DNA of 64,000 nt from Marinobacterium iners DSM 11526 (GCF_900107855.1 NZ_FNRJ01000001.1:434001-498000), one strand, 5' to 3'. Shown: positions 28,887 to 38,938, numbered from the stretch's first letter. A program made the numbers and translations. Notes: a model not told the origin generated them from the sequence alone.

Positions 28887-30992
28887 CTAGCCATTTTGTC
28901 CACCCACAGTGGCCACAATCGTGACTTTCTTGTTCTCCGGGATCTCCTGATAGGAGAGTACATGAATCTGGTGTTCTCCATAACGTACAAATTTGGCCAT
29001 CAGCGGCCGAATCGGGGCTGCCACCAACAGGATGGACGGCTTGCCGGACATCTCCTGTTTCTGAGCGGTCTCGCCCAGCGAGCGCTGCAACCGCTCGGCC
29101 ATACCGGGCTCCAGTACCATCCCCTCGTCCTGCCCCTGCTGCATGGATCCGAGCAACATCTGTTCCAGTGACGGGTCCAGCGTAATAACAGCGAGCTCCG
29201 GTTCCGAGCCATTGACCGTTTGCACAATCAGACGTGACAGCGCCACCCTCACGGCCGCAGTTAACGCCAGCGGATCCTGTGTCCGGTTGACCGCCTCGGC
29301 CAGCGCCTCGGCGATGGAGCGGAAATCCTTCAACGGCACCTGTTCCATCAGCAGGTTCTGCAACACCTTCAGCAACGCACTGATCGACAGTTTCTTCGGT
29401 ACCAACTCTTCCACCAGCTTGGGCGAAGCCTTACTCAGCAGATCAAGCAGTTGCTGTACCTCCTCATGCCCCAGCAACTCATGGGCGTGGGTTTGCAACA
29501 CCTGATTGATATGGGTCGCCACCACCGTACTTGCATCTACTACTGTATAGCCCAGTGTTTGCGCGTGCTCCTTATGGCTCTTTTCGATCCAGACTGCCTC
29601 CAGACCAAACGCCGGGTCACGCACGCTGACCCCTTTCAGCTCTCCGAATACCTGACCCGGGTTGATCGCCAGTTCGCGGTCGGGGTAGATCTCCGCCTCA
29701 CCTGCTATAACGCCCATCAATGTAATGCGATAGGCGCCGGGCAACAGGTCCAGGTTATCCCGAATATGCACAGACGGCACCAGGAAGCCCAGATCCTGAG
29801 ACAGCTTCTTGCGCACCCCCTTGATCCGCCCAAGCAACTGCCCACCCTGCATTTTGTCCACCATCGGAATCAGCCGGTAGCCGACTTCCAGTCCGATCAT
29901 GTCCACCGGCATCACATCATCCCAGCCCAGCTCTTTCTGTTCTTCCGCCGCTGGTTTGCTGTCTGTTGGTGCCTCGGCCTCTTCCGCCTTTGCCTGTTCC
30001 AGCTTCTGCAGCTCCTGACGCCGAATCCACCAGGCAATACCGGCTGCGGCCATCGCCAGCATCAGGAAAGCAAAGTGCGGCATGCCGGGCACAATACCCA
30101 TGATAAAGAGTATGGCAGCTGCCACAGTCAACGCACGTGGTGAGGCGAACATCTGACGGAATACCTGCGACCCCATCGCTTCGGAGGAGTTGGCACGGGT
30201 CACCATCACCGCAGCCGCAGTGGACAGCAACAGCGACGGGATCTGTGCAACCAGCCCGTCACCGATGGTCAACAGTGAGTAATATTGCAGGGCCAGACTG
30301 AAATCCAGCCCGTGCTGCACCATGCCAATCCCCAGACCACCCAACAGGTTGATCACCAAAATCAGGATACCCGCCACCGCATCCCCGCGCACAAACTTCG
30401 AGGCACCATCCATGGCACCGTAGAAATCGGCTTCCTGCGTTACTTCTCGACGTCGATCACGCGCCTCTTCCTGACCAATCAGGCCCGCGTTCAAATCGGC
30501 ATCGATGGCCATCTGCTTGCCGGGCATTGCGTCAAGGGTAAAGCGAGCACTCACTTCGGAAATACGGCCAGCACCCTTGGTCACAACCACAAAGTTGATG
30601 ATCACAAGAATAAGGAACACGATGATACCGACGACATAGTTGCCGCCAACCATCACATCCCCGAAGGCCTCGATCACCTTACCGGCAGCATCCCCTCCCT
30701 CATGGCCGTACAGCAGAACCACCCGAGTTGACGCCACATTGAGAGCCAATCGCAGCAGGGTCGCAGCCAGCAGAATGGTTGGAAACACACCGAAATCAAG
30801 TGGCCGCAGGGCGTAGATCGCCACCAGCAACACCACGATCGATAGAGCAATATTGAAGGTGAAGAACACATCGAGCATGAACGGAGGAACAGGCAACGCC
30901 ACCATGCCCAGCACGACAAGCAGCAGCAGCGGAATCCCCAGATTCCCCTGCGACAGGCTTCGCACATTGTTCAGGACGACTTGGCGTTCCAC
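28887..30992 (-). CDS. flhA: Flagellar export gate protein FlhA
   Basis: Core of the flagellar type III export gate (701 aa). Eight N-terminal membrane helices, with the FHIPEP-type motif region (FVVVTKGAGRISEVSARFTLDAMPGKQMAIDADL; proton-linked Asp) between helices, then the cytoplasmic ring-forming domain from about residue 330. GTG start with GGAGGAA immediately upstream. A predicted sigma-54 promoter lies 130 bases upstream, in the gap after flhB. Confidence 0.97.
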   Translation of the reverse strand: MERQVVLNNVRSLSQGNLGIPLLLLVVLGMVALPVPPFMLDVFFTFNIALSIVVLLVAIYALRPLDFGVFPTILLAATLLRLALNVASTRVVLLYGHEGGDAAGKVIEAFGDVMVGGNYVVGIIVFLILVIINFVVVTKGAGRISEVSARFTLDAMPGKQMAIDADLNAGLIGQEEARDRRREVTQEADFYGAMDGASKFVRGDAVAGILILVINLLGGLGIGMVQHGLDFSLALQYYSLLTIGDGLVAQIPSLLLSTAAAVMVTRANSSEAMGSQVFRQMFASPRALTVAAAILFIMGIVPGMPHFAFLMLAMAAAGIAWWIRRQELQKLEQAKAEEAEAPTDSKPAAEEQKELGWDDVMPVDMIGLEVGYRLIPMVDKMQGGQLLGRIKGVRKKLSQDLGFLVPSVHIRDNLDLLPGAYRITLMGVIAGEAEIYPDRELAINPGQVFGELKGVSVRDPAFGLEAVWIEKSHKEHAQTLGYTVVDASTVVATHINQVLQTHAHELLGHEEVQQLLDLLSKASPKLVEELVPKKLSISALLKVLQNLLMEQVPLKDFRSIAEALAEAVNRTQDPLALTAAVRVALSRLIVQTVNGSEPELAVITLDPSLEQMLLGSMQQGQDEGMVLEPGMAERLQRSLGETAQKQEMSGKPSILLVAAPIRPLMAKFVRYGEHQIHVLSYQEIPENKKVTIVATVGGQNG

Positions 30993-31119
30993 TCTTCCTC
31001 CGAATGCGTCAAAAAAACATCAAACCAAAGCAACAACACTGCAATCCGAATCAATCCGGCCACATACCGAGAAAAAACGCTGCTTTTCTGACGCTTAACG
31101 TACTTCAAGAGGGGTTAAA

Positions 31120-31135
31120 TGCAAAAAACAGGCCA
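31120..31135 (-). promoter_or_regulatory. Predicted sigma-54 promoter upstream of flhA
   Basis: The minus strand reads TGGCCTGTTTTTTGCA. The invariant GG (-24) and GC (-12) are separated by exactly ten bases, and the elements match TGGCAC-N5-TTGCA at 10 of 11 defined positions. It lies in the 149-base gap between the flhB stop (31142) and the flhA GTG (30992), giving a leader of roughly 115 bases. This agrees with flhA-flhF-fleN-fliA being an RpoN/FleQ-dependent unit in pseudomonads. Confidence 0.75.
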
Positions 31136-31141
31136 AGCTAC

Positions 31142-32287
31142 CTACTCATCCGGATCCTTGCGATACTCTTCAGGGATATCGATATCTTCATCCCGCAACG
31201 GCTCCGGCGCTTCCTCCAACCGTTTGCGATAGCGCTTGAGCTGAAACACATAAGCCAATACCTGGGCAACCGATTGGTAGAGCCCGGCGGGAATCTCGTC
31301 ACCAATCTCAGTGGCATGATAGAGTGCACGTGCCAGTGGAGGAGCCGACAAAAGCGGCACATCATGCTCCTGTGCGATCTCGCGGATCTTGAGGGCAACA
31401 AAGTCCACCCCCTTGGCAACCACACGTGGCGCCCCACTGCCACCCTGATCATACTTCAGCGCGACGGCATAGTGAGTCGGGTTGGTGATCACCACATCGG
31501 CCTCAGGCACTTCGGACATCATCTTGCGTTGTGAAATTTCACGCTGGAGTTGACGGATACGCCCCTTGACCTCGGGCTTACCCTCGGTGCTCTTCATCTC
31601 ATCCTTGACTTCCTGCAGCGTCATTTTCAGCTTCTTGTTGTAATCGTAGAGCTGAAACGGCACATCAATCAACGAGATGATAATCAGTGACAAACTCATC
31701 ACCAGAAAGGACCAACCCAGAATCTGCAGTGAATGAGCAATGGCCGGCTCCACTGCCTCTCTCGCAAGTGCAAACAGGTCAGGCCGATCCAGCCACAGAA
31801 CCATGATTGCAAAGGCCCCCACCAATAGAAACTTGGCCAGCGCCTTGAACAGCTCAATCAGAGCCTTGAGCGAGAACATCCGCTTGAGCCCGCTGAGCGG
31901 GTTGATGCGACTGCCCTTGGGCTGAATCGCCTGACCGCTGAAATTCCAGCCACCCAGAGCGATCGGGCTCAGCAGTGCCGCCAGCAACGTCAGCAGATAA
32001 AACCCCCACAGGCTGAAAAAGCCCTCATACAGAGCCTCACCCAGATGCGTAAACATGCGCGCTGTATCAAAAACATCTTGGCGATCGAGGGTAAAACTTT
32101 CCTGCATGATGCTTATCATGGTAGCGGCTACATTACCGCCAAACAGAATAGCGGCAGCTGCCGATGCCAGCAGCAATGCGGTGGAGGCAAGTTCACGTGA
32201 GCGTGGAATATCACCTTTTTGTCGCGCATCCTTGATGCGCTTCTCCGTAGGTTGTTCTGTCTTTTCCTGACCCGTCTCTTCAGCCAT
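31142..32287 (-). CDS. flhB: Flagellar export switch protein FlhB
   Basis: Export apparatus protein (381 aa) that switches from hook to filament substrates after autocleavage. Four membrane helices (about 30-210) and a cytoplasmic domain with the autocleavage motif NPTH (VVITNPTHYAVALKYD). The C-terminal extension is acidic. It starts one base after the fliR stop. The free FlhB-C protein at 17099-17377 is its paralogue. Confidence 0.97.
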   Translation of the reverse strand: MAEETGQEKTEQPTEKRIKDARQKGDIPRSRELASTALLLASAAAAILFGGNVAATMISIMQESFTLDRQDVFDTARMFTHLGEALYEGFFSLWGFYLLTLLAALLSPIALGGWNFSGQAIQPKGSRINPLSGLKRMFSLKALIELFKALAKFLLVGAFAIMVLWLDRPDLFALAREAVEPAIAHSLQILGWSFLVMSLSLIIISLIDVPFQLYDYNKKLKMTLQEVKDEMKSTEGKPEVKGRIRQLQREISQRKMMSEVPEADVVITNPTHYAVALKYDQGGSGAPRVVAKGVDFVALKIREIAQEHDVPLLSAPPLARALYHATEIGDEIPAGLYQSVAQVLAYVFQLKRYRKRLEEAPEPLRDEDIDIPEEYRKDPDE

Positions 32288-32288
32288 C

Positions 32289-33068
32289 TCAGCGCCCTGC
32301 TTTTAAAAGCTGACTGACATTCTCCAGCGCTTCGGCCGAGAATGTCTGATAGTGACTGAAAAAACCGGAAAGGCTGACCCAGACAATGAACACCCCCATC
32401 AGCATGGTGAAAGGGAAGCCAATCGCAAAGATATTCAACTGGGGTGCCGCCTTGGTCATGATGCCAAAGGCAAAGTTGATCACCAGCAACGCTGTCACGG
32501 CCGGTAGTGACATCATGAGCGCAGCCATGAACAGCCACCCGCCCCAATGGGCAATTTCCCATAGCGTCATTTTACTGACACCCTCCAGCCCTACCGGAAT
32601 GACGTCAAAACTGTCCACCATAATTTCGATCAACACCAGATGGCCATTCATCCCCAGAAACAGCATCATCACCATCATCAGATAGATCTGGGACAGGATA
32701 ACGGTATTCACACCGTTTGCCGGATCGGTCATGGAGGCAAAGCCAAGCCCCATCTGCATTGCCATAATCTGGCCACCAGCCACAAAACTCTGCAGCAGAA
32801 TATTGGCTGAAAAGCCAAGCAAGGAACCAATCAGTACCTGCTGAGCCACCACAATCCAGTTCTGCAGCGACAAGCCATCAAATTCAGGCATGGGGGGCAA
32901 CACCGGCACGATTAAAACAGTCACCGCCAGTGCCAGCCCAAGGCGCAAACGCATCGGCAACATCTGGGTACCGATGATCGGCATTGCCATGAAAAAGGAG
33001 GAAACACGGAACAGAGGCCAAAGAAAACTGCTGACCATTTGCTCGACCTGCAGCAGGGTAATTTCCAT
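32289..33068 (-). CDS. fliR: Flagellar export protein FliR
   Basis: Polytopic export gate subunit (259 aa, about six to seven helices). Typical features: an N-terminal helix ending FRVSSFFMAMPIIGTQMLPMR, the conserved LLGFSANILLQSFVAGGQIMAMQMGLGFASM segment, and FGIMTKAAPQLNIFAIGFPF near the C-terminus. Three bases separate it from fliQ and one base from flhB. Confidence 0.96.
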   Translation of the reverse strand: MEITLLQVEQMVSSFLWPLFRVSSFFMAMPIIGTQMLPMRLRLGLALAVTVLIVPVLPPMPEFDGLSLQNWIVVAQQVLIGSLLGFSANILLQSFVAGGQIMAMQMGLGFASMTDPANGVNTVILSQIYLMMVMMLFLGMNGHLVLIEIMVDSFDVIPVGLEGVSKMTLWEIAHWGGWLFMAALMMSLPAVTALLVINFAFGIMTKAAPQLNIFAIGFPFTMLMGVFIVWVSLSGFFSHYQTFSAEALENVSQLLKAGR

Positions 33069-33071
33069 GGC

Positions 33072-33341
33072 CTAGGAGATCAGTCTGGGGATGTTCATGA
33101 ACAGGTAATTGAACAGATCCGATATATTGGTAACGATCCAGGGACCTGCCCACATCACCGCCAGCAGCGTTACAATCAGGCGGGGCAAAAAACTCAGCGT
33201 CTGTTCGTTGATCTGGGTTGCGGCCTGAAACACCGATATGATCAAACCGACCGCCAGTGCCGGGCCCACAATGACGGCGACGATGATGACCACCAGCCAG
33301 AGTGCGCGACCGAACAGGTCAAGCGTCATGCCTGGATCCAT
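33072..33341 (-). CDS. fliQ: Flagellar export protein FliQ
   Basis: Two-helix export gate subunit of standard 89-residue length; the helices are ALWLVVIIVAVIVGPALAVGLIISV and FLPRLIVTLLAVMWAGPWIV. The intervening FQAATQINEQTLSF loop is diagnostic. The listed ATG gives 89 residues; an ATG four codons in would also fit. It follows fliP by nine bases. Confidence 0.95.
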   Translation of the reverse strand: MDPGMTLDLFGRALWLVVIIVAVIVGPALAVGLIISVFQAATQINEQTLSFLPRLIVTLLAVMWAGPWIVTNISDLFNYLFMNIPRLIS

Positions 33342-33350
33342 AACACCTCC

Positions 33351-34100
33351 CTAAACACCAAAACTTGCGGCCAGCGTACCGATCACCATGGCCCAGCCAT
33401 CCACCAATACAAACAACATGATTTTGAATGGCAAAGAGATGATGATTGGAGACAGCATCATCATACCCATGGCCATCAGTACACTGGCGACCACCAGGTC
33501 GATCACCAGAAAGGGTATGAACAGCATGAAACCGATCTGAAAGGCGGTTTTCAGCTCACTGGTAACGAACGCCGGTATCAGTATAGTAAACGGGATCTCT
33601 TCTGCCGTTTCCACTGGAGGCGTTTCCGAGATCCGCATGAACAGCTGCAGATCGCTCTCGCGAGTCTGGTTCAACATGAACTCATGAAAGGGGACACCTG
33701 CCGCTTCAAAGGCCTCCATCGGCCCCAGCTCTTCAGCCATATACGGCTGCACAGCGCGGACATTCACCTCTTCCAGCACCGGCGACATGATGAACAGCGT
33801 CAGGAATAGAGACAGGCCGATGATGATTTGGTTGGAAGGTGTCTGTTGCAGACCCAATGCCTGCCGCAGAATGGCAAATACGATAATGATGCGTGCAAAT
33901 GAGGTCATCATCATCAACATGGCCGGCAGGAACGTCAGCAGCGTCATCAATGCCAGGATCTGGATGGTGACGCTGTAGTTGCTGGTTCCATCTTCGCCGG
34001 TAACCAGCGTCACGGCCGGAATGCCGGTTTCAGCTACTGCAGCCATGGAGGGCAGCATCAACAGCGGCAATAACAGCACGGGAAGCAGCCTGCATTTCAT
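33351..34100 (-). CDS. fliP: Flagellar export protein FliP
   Basis: Export gate subunit (249 aa). A cleavable signal peptide ([23 protein letters not shown]) is followed by four membrane helices. Conserved motifs: [53 protein letters not shown] and the loop that ends [13 protein letters not shown]. It overlaps the fliO stop as ATGA. Confidence 0.97.
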   Translation of the reverse strand: MKCRLLPVLLLPLLMLPSMAAVAETGIPAVTLVTGEDGTSNYSVTIQILALMTLLTFLPAMLMMMTSFARIIIVFAILRQALGLQQTPSNQIIIGLSLFLTLFIMSPVLEEVNVRAVQPYMAEELGPMEAFEAAGVPFHEFMLNQTRESDLQLFMRISETPPVETAEEIPFTILIPAFVTSELKTAFQIGFMLFIPFLVIDLVVASVLMAMGMMMLSPIIISLPFKIMLFVLVDGWAMVIGTLAASFGV

Positions 34101-34522
34101 GACCCGCTTTGCCCCCGTCCCAGTACTTGCTGCAAACGATCGGCAAAGGCTGCCCCTCGCAGCTCTGCCGAATCCAGCACAGGTTCATCAAACCGTGCCA
34201 GCAAGCTTACACGACCTGGCGCCACGCCAAGCAACATCTGCTCCTGCCCGATCTGAACCAGCACGGCACGTTCGCGTTGCCCCAGCGGCAGCGCTGCCAG
34301 CACTTTCATCCCCCTGCCCTGCGCCGGCGCACCATTCACTCGACGGACCAGCCAGGCCAACACCAGGATAAGCCCAACCACCAGCGCCAACCCGAGCAGC
34401 AACTGGCCTATAGCACCCAACGACAGCGGGTCCGGCAGATCGACACGAGCACTGGCCTTGCCGGTCTCTTCAGCAGCCGATGCCAGTGTCGGCAACAGCA
34501 TCAGAGCAAGCAAAGCCCTCAT
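34097..34522 (-). CDS. fliO: Flagellar biosynthesis protein FliO
   Basis: Small membrane chaperone for FliP-ring assembly (141 aa). A signal-like N-terminus ([19 protein letters not shown]) is followed by one membrane helix ([22 protein letters not shown]) and a cytoplasmic domain with [21 protein letters not shown]. Overlaps fliN and fliP by four bases each. Confidence 0.93.
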   Translation of the reverse strand: MRALLALMLLPTLASAAEETGKASARVDLPDPLSLGAIGQLLLGLALVVGLILVLAWLVRRVNGAPAQGRGMKVLAALPLGQRERAVLVQIGQEQMLLGVAPGRVSLLARFDEPVLDSAELRGAAFADRLQQVLGRGQSGS

Positions 34523-34968
34523 TTAAGCCGCCGAATACGTTCCTGCGGACTGATCACGTCGGTCAGGCGAATACCATAGCGGTCATTCACCACGACCACT
34601 TCACCGTGCGCGATGAGGGTACCATTTACTTTCACATCCAGCGGCTCTCCCGCCACACGGTCGAGCTCAATGACCGATCCCTGACTCAGCTGCAGAAGGT
34701 TGCGAATGGCGATCTCCGTACCGCCCACCTCCATGGTCAGGTGTACCGGAATATCCAGAATCACATCCAGCTTGGGATCCGCAATCGGCGTGGATTCATC
34801 CTTCAGCTCATCGAGTTCGACACCTTGAGCCCCGCCCCCGGACTGCGCCTGAACATCATCCAGCAGAGCATCTGTATCCACACCGGCATCACCGGTCTGC
34901 TGTTCCAGCGCTGCGGCCCACTCGTCCGCCAGCGCCTGTTGATCCTGATCGTTGTTCTCGTCACTCAC
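34519..34968 (-). CDS. fliN: Flagellar motor switch protein FliN
   Basis: C-ring component (149 aa with the chosen start). The acidic N-terminal region ends near residue 70; the C-terminal SpoA domain carries LDVILDIPVHLTMEVGGTEI and GTLIAHGEVVVVNDRYGIRLTDV. I prefer GTG at 34968 (MSDENNDQDQQALADEW) because GGAG lies about nine bases upstream. A GTG three codons earlier is the longest option but has GGAG only one base away. Confidence 0.94.
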   Translation of the reverse strand: MSDENNDQDQQALADEWAAALEQQTGDAGVDTDALLDDVQAQSGGGAQGVELDELKDESTPIADPKLDVILDIPVHLTMEVGGTEIAIRNLLQLSQGSVIELDRVAGEPLDVKVNGTLIAHGEVVVVNDRYGIRLTDVISPQERIRRLK

Positions 34969-34992
34969 CTTGGTCACTCTCCGCCAGCCGGT

Positions 34993-35976
34993 TTACTCAC
35001 TACCCGGCCGCTTGATGGGGTCCTTGATTTTAACCGCCAGATTACCACGCGAGGTCCCCAGCTGGCACTCAAACATGGGGATGCCGTTGGCTCTCAGCTC
35101 AAGATTTTCAGGCATTTCTACCGGGATAACATCGCCCGCTTCCAGCTGCATCACATCACGCAGTGTCAACTCGCGTTCGGCCACGGTCAGATCGAGTTCC
35201 AGCGTGGCCATCATGATGTCACGCCGCAATGCTGTCAGCCAGCGCTCATCACCCTTCTCTTCATTGGCCTGCACGCCCGATACCAGTTGCTCGCGGATCG
35301 GCTCCAGCATTGAATAGGGCATGGTAATGTGCAGTTCGCCGGTACCGCCTTCAAGGTCGATCTGAAACGAGCTCACCACCACAACTTCAGTCGGGTTGAT
35401 GGCATTAGCCATGGCCGGATTCACCTCATGACCAATATGCTCAAACTCCAGCTCGGCTACTGAACGCCAGGCATCCTTAAGATCCTGAAACAGCTGCTGC
35501 AGGGTTTTGTGAACAATGCGTGTTTCGGTGGGAGTAAACTCTCGCCCCTCGATCTTCGCATGCCGACCATCCCCTCCAAAGAACTGGTCCACCAGCTTGA
35601 ATACCAACCGTGCATCCATGATGAACAGCGCCGTACCCCGTAATGGATGAACCTTGACCAGGCTCATGCTGGTGGGGACGTAAAGGGTGTGGATATAGTC
35701 GCCGTACTTCATGACCTGGATGCCACCGACGGTCACATCGGCAGTGCGGCGCAACAAATTAAACAGACTGATTCGGGTGTGGCGGGCAAAACGCTCATTG
35801 ATCATTTCGAGCGTTGGCATTCGCCCACGCACGATACGCTCATGGCTGGCCAGATCATATGGCCTTATGCCATCAGCATCCTCATCGGCATTGTCTTCGG
35901 TCTCGACATCACCGTCATCAACACCGTGCAACAGCGCATCTATTTCATCCTGTGAAAGCAGGTCCTTGACCGACAT
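34993..35976 (-). CDS. fliM: Flagellar motor switch protein FliM
   Basis: C-ring protein (327 aa) that binds CheY-P. The N-terminal EIDALLHGVDD-type peptide (LLSQDEIDALLHG) is the CheY docking site; the middle CheC-like domain includes TLEMINERFARHTRISLFNLLRR; the C-terminal SpoA domain has LELDLTVAERELTLRDVMQLEAGD. Complete and conventional. Nine bases after fliL. Confidence 0.97.
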   Translation of the reverse strand: MSVKDLLSQDEIDALLHGVDDGDVETEDNADEDADGIRPYDLASHERIVRGRMPTLEMINERFARHTRISLFNLLRRTADVTVGGIQVMKYGDYIHTLYVPTSMSLVKVHPLRGTALFIMDARLVFKLVDQFFGGDGRHAKIEGREFTPTETRIVHKTLQQLFQDLKDAWRSVAELEFEHIGHEVNPAMANAINPTEVVVVSSFQIDLEGGTGELHITMPYSMLEPIREQLVSGVQANEEKGDERWLTALRRDIMMATLELDLTVAERELTLRDVMQLEAGDVIPVEMPENLELRANGIPMFECQLGTSRGNLAVKIKDPIKRPGSE

Positions 35977-35984
35977 GGATAACC

Positions 35985-36506
35985 CTACTGCATCACAAAG
36001 TTGGTAAAGAGGATCGTTTCGACCCCGGGCTGGCCGATTTTTTCCTGCATAATCGACTGTACCAGCGCCGTAGCTTCTGTTCGCAGTGCCTGTTTGCCTT
36101 CCAGCGTCTGCAGCTCTTCAAACGCCTGGGTAGCGAACAGAGCATTGAGACGTGCCACGATCAACGGCATGTGCAGCTTCAGCGCCTCATCCACAACCGG
36201 GTCCCGACTTTTGGCCTCGATGAAGGCCTGCATGTAGTGTCGCTTGCCATCAGACGACTGCAGGGTTACCACAAAGGATGGCTTGCCCTCCAGCGTACGG
36301 ACCTTGGTATAGATCGCCTCTCGCTTGACCGCCTCAATCTGCTGAGCCTCACCATCAGAGCCGCCATCGCCCGACAGCAGGAAGAATGCAGTGGCACCAC
36401 CCCCACCCAACAACAGGAGCGTCACGGCCACGAGTATGATGATTAACTTCTTTTTGGAACCCTTGGCTCCCTGTTCGTCATCTGCCGCTTCTTCTTTATC
36501 TGCCAT
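35985..36506 (-). CDS. fliL: Flagellar basal body protein FliL
   Basis: Stator-associated membrane protein (173 aa). Lysine-rich cytoplasmic start, one membrane helix (KLIIILVAVTLLLLGGGGATAFFLL), and a periplasmic stomatin-like domain with RTLEGKPSFVVTLQSSDGKRHYMQAFIEAKSRD and the closing LFTNFVMQ. The 75-base gap upstream separates it from the broken fliK; GGAGG precedes the ATG. Confidence 0.94.
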   Translation of the reverse strand: MADKEEAADDEQGAKGSKKKLIIILVAVTLLLLGGGGATAFFLLSGDGGSDGEAQQIEAVKREAIYTKVRTLEGKPSFVVTLQSSDGKRHYMQAFIEAKSRDPVVDEALKLHMPLIVARLNALFATQAFEELQTLEGKQALRTEATALVQSIMQEKIGQPGVETILFTNFVMQ

Positions 36507-36581
36507 CAGTGCCTCCGCTGGTCGAGCGTTAATGCGCTTGGATGGAGACTAATATAACACACTGTTTTTGGGGCTGAAGCC

Positions 36582-38426
36582 TCAGGCGTAATAGTCCACC
36601 AGACCGACCTTGACCGAATGCAGAGCCAACCCTTCGTTCGGACCCGCGTCACCCTGCCCATAACGGCCACCGGGCTGGCCCTGCCGCGCCTGTTCGTGCT
36701 GCCCGGATTGCTGCTGGGAGGACTGGTCCGCCACTGAAGAATCCTGCAGATTGAGTCCCTGCTCGGCAAACATTTCGCGCAGACGTGGCATCTGCTGCTC
36801 CAGCGCCTCACGAACCATTGGATTGGGGCTGGTGAAGCTGACACTAACCTGATCGCCGCCCTGTATGTGGATACGAATCTGCATGGCACCCAACTCAGGC
36901 GGATCAAGCTGAATCTGGGCCGTTCGCGGACCGTGCTGGGCCATCATAATCGCACGCTCACCCATCGCACGCCCCCAGTTGGGCGAGAGCAGCTGTTGCT
37001 GAGCCAGTGAAAAGGGTTGCTGTGGCAGGGCACCTCCTGACGCAACGCTCTGCGTACGGTTGCCGGCGGCAGCCTGGGCCTACTGTGAATCCTGCCGCTG
37101 AGACTGTTGTTCCTCTCGCCCCTCATCACCCATGTTACTGCCGGTGCCGCTCTGCGCTACCTGGTCTGCACGACTGGCCACCATTTCAGCCTGAGCTCGC
37201 CCACCAGCCACATCAGGACCGGAGCGTTGCGCGCCATTAGTCGTAACAGCGGCGTCCAACACGCCATCAGATGATGTCGACGCCGTTGCTCCTATTGCCG
37301 ATTGAGTGGAACTGCTCTGCGGCTGCAGGTTGAGTGGCTGACGCGCCTCATCAGCGGCCGAATCACTGCTCACAAGCGGCTGCTCCGGAGCCGACTGTTC
37401 GGCACCGGGTTGTGTAATGGTTTCGGGTTGACCTGTTTCGGTAAGGCGTAATGGATCGACATTCACTTCTGCGCCCATGCCCGCAGCCGGGACGGTTTCA
37501 GTGGCTCCACGCTCACCTGCCGTCGCGCCCCCCGACTGTGCCTGTGCACGCATTACCGATGCGGGTATCGCAGGCTGCGCTGGTTCACCCTCTCCCGGGA
37601 GCGGGTATGCCGGTGTAGCTCGCACAGTATGTGCCGTTTCATTCTGACGGACGGCCTCACTTTGCCGCACCGCTTCGGCCCTGCTGGCTGCCTGTGCGTC
37701 CGAACGCATGGCAGCACGCTGCTGGTCGGCACTGCCCCTCGGCTGTGACTGCGCCATTTGCTGCTGTACTTGTTGCTCACGGTTTTGCTGACCGTTAGCT
37801 TGCTGCTGGCGAGCAGCCTCGGCGGCGACCTGTTGATCCCTGAACTGTGTCTGCGCAGACCGCTCCGCTGCTTTCTGTTCCTGCGTCAGTTGCTCGCCAT
37901 TGCGCTCACCGCGCGCTGCTTCAGACTGACGAAGTTGATCGCTTTGTTGCTCAGACTCAGCTTTCATAGCCGCTTCAGCCTGTTGCCGTGCATCAGCATT
38001 ATTAACGCTTGCCATGGTTTGTGCCGTTTTATCAGCTGTTTCGGCCTGAGTATATGCTGCCTGAGCCTGCACAGCTTGTGCCTGCTGCTTTTCTACTGAC
38101 TGCTGTTCAGCGTCTTCAGAAGCAGTTTCAAGCAATCGGCCGTCTTGTTCCAGCTCAGGGTCAACAGCACTACTTGGCTGTTCCGATTCGATGACCGACG
38201 CATCCGGCAATTGCTCGCCCGTCGGTGGCAAGACTGTGCCAGCTTCGGCCTCAACCCTTGCCTCCTGATAGGCCTGTAGCGAACCGTTGAAATGAAAATG
38301 AAAACCGCCCCCCTTCATCGGGCTAACCGGAGCAACCGCCCCGCCAGCTGTTGGATTCAGAGGTTGTCCAATGCCGCCCAGACCCAGTAACAGAGGGGAT
38401 GAAGGAGATGGTTGTGTGATTGCCAT
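36582..38426 (-). pseudogene. fliK: fliK, hook-length control protein, interrupted by an in-frame TAG
   Basis: FliK measures hook length and triggers the FlhB specificity switch. ATG at 38426 (MAITQPSPSS) has AGGAA about seven bases upstream. The 448-codon first part is a Gln/Ala-rich ruler region. Codon 449 (37082-37080) is TAG, flanked by CAG and GCC. The same frame then continues without a break for 165 codons through the conserved switch domain (LAQQQLLSPNWGRAMGERAI, QLDPPELGAMQIRIHIQGGD, LREMFAEQGLNLQDSSVAD) to the TGA at 36582. A single CAG-to-TAG change would explain it. Alternatives are sequencing error, amber readthrough, or reinitiation at ATG 36965. The remainder looks intact, so the lesion would be recent. 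Confidence 0.85.
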
Positions 38427-38478
38427 GAGAGGTTCCTGCATACAAGGTTACAGGGAACAAGCAAGTTAAATGCCAAAT

Positions 38479-38925
38479 TCAGATAAAGCGAGGACGACCA
38501 TGTTGCGAGCGCTCATCAATATCCCGTTGCAGCTTGCGCTCCTGCTCCTGCTGCTCATCCTCACGCGCCTTTCGAATCAGCCGCTCAATCCCTTTCTGGC
38601 GAGCATAAACCTGCTGCCAGTAAGCACGCACCTGTTGCAGCTGTTCTCGCGCCTGTTTCAGCGCATGCTCCTGCTCGGAGATGGTCGTATTGATCTTATG
38701 CATGAACGCCTGCTGAGTATTCAATGCACCGATACTCAGGCCCTGCTGGCCACTGGTCGTAAACTGCTGCTGATATTCACGCAGATAGGTTTGCAGCTGG
38801 GCGATACCGGCTTCCCCCTGACTCACCCGCTTCTGGGCATCCGCCAGAAAGCGGTCAGCTTCCTTGCGCTTGCGCTCGGCAACAGAAAGCACTACCTGTA
38901 ATCGATCCGATCGTTTCGCTGCCAT
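38479..38925 (-). CDS. fliJ: Flagellar export chaperone FliJ
   Basis: Coiled-coil export protein (148 aa) that links the FliI ring to FlhA. Almost the whole chain is predicted antiparallel coiled coil (VLSVAERKRKEADRFLADAQ, ALKQAREQLQQVRAYWQQVYA), ending in an Arg/Glu/Gln-rich helix. Located between fliI and fliK, the conserved position. Confidence 0.93.
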   Translation of the reverse strand: MAAKRSDRLQVVLSVAERKRKEADRFLADAQKRVSQGEAGIAQLQTYLREYQQQFTTSGQQGLSIGALNTQQAFMHKINTTISEQEHALKQAREQLQQVRAYWQQVYARQKGIERLIRKAREDEQQEQERKLQRDIDERSQHGRPRFI

Positions 38926-38938
38926 GCGTCACTGCCTC

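Noticed and set aside
36507-36581. Possible terminator hairpin (GGCTTCAGCC region) between fliK and fliL
   Set aside because: The stem is only four bases with a very small loop and only a short A run; not convincing as a terminator.
36506-36907. Minus-strand frame in a second register across the fliK 3' end
   Set aside because: The conserved FliK switch domain is in the other register; this frame is Arg/Ser/Cys-rich noise.
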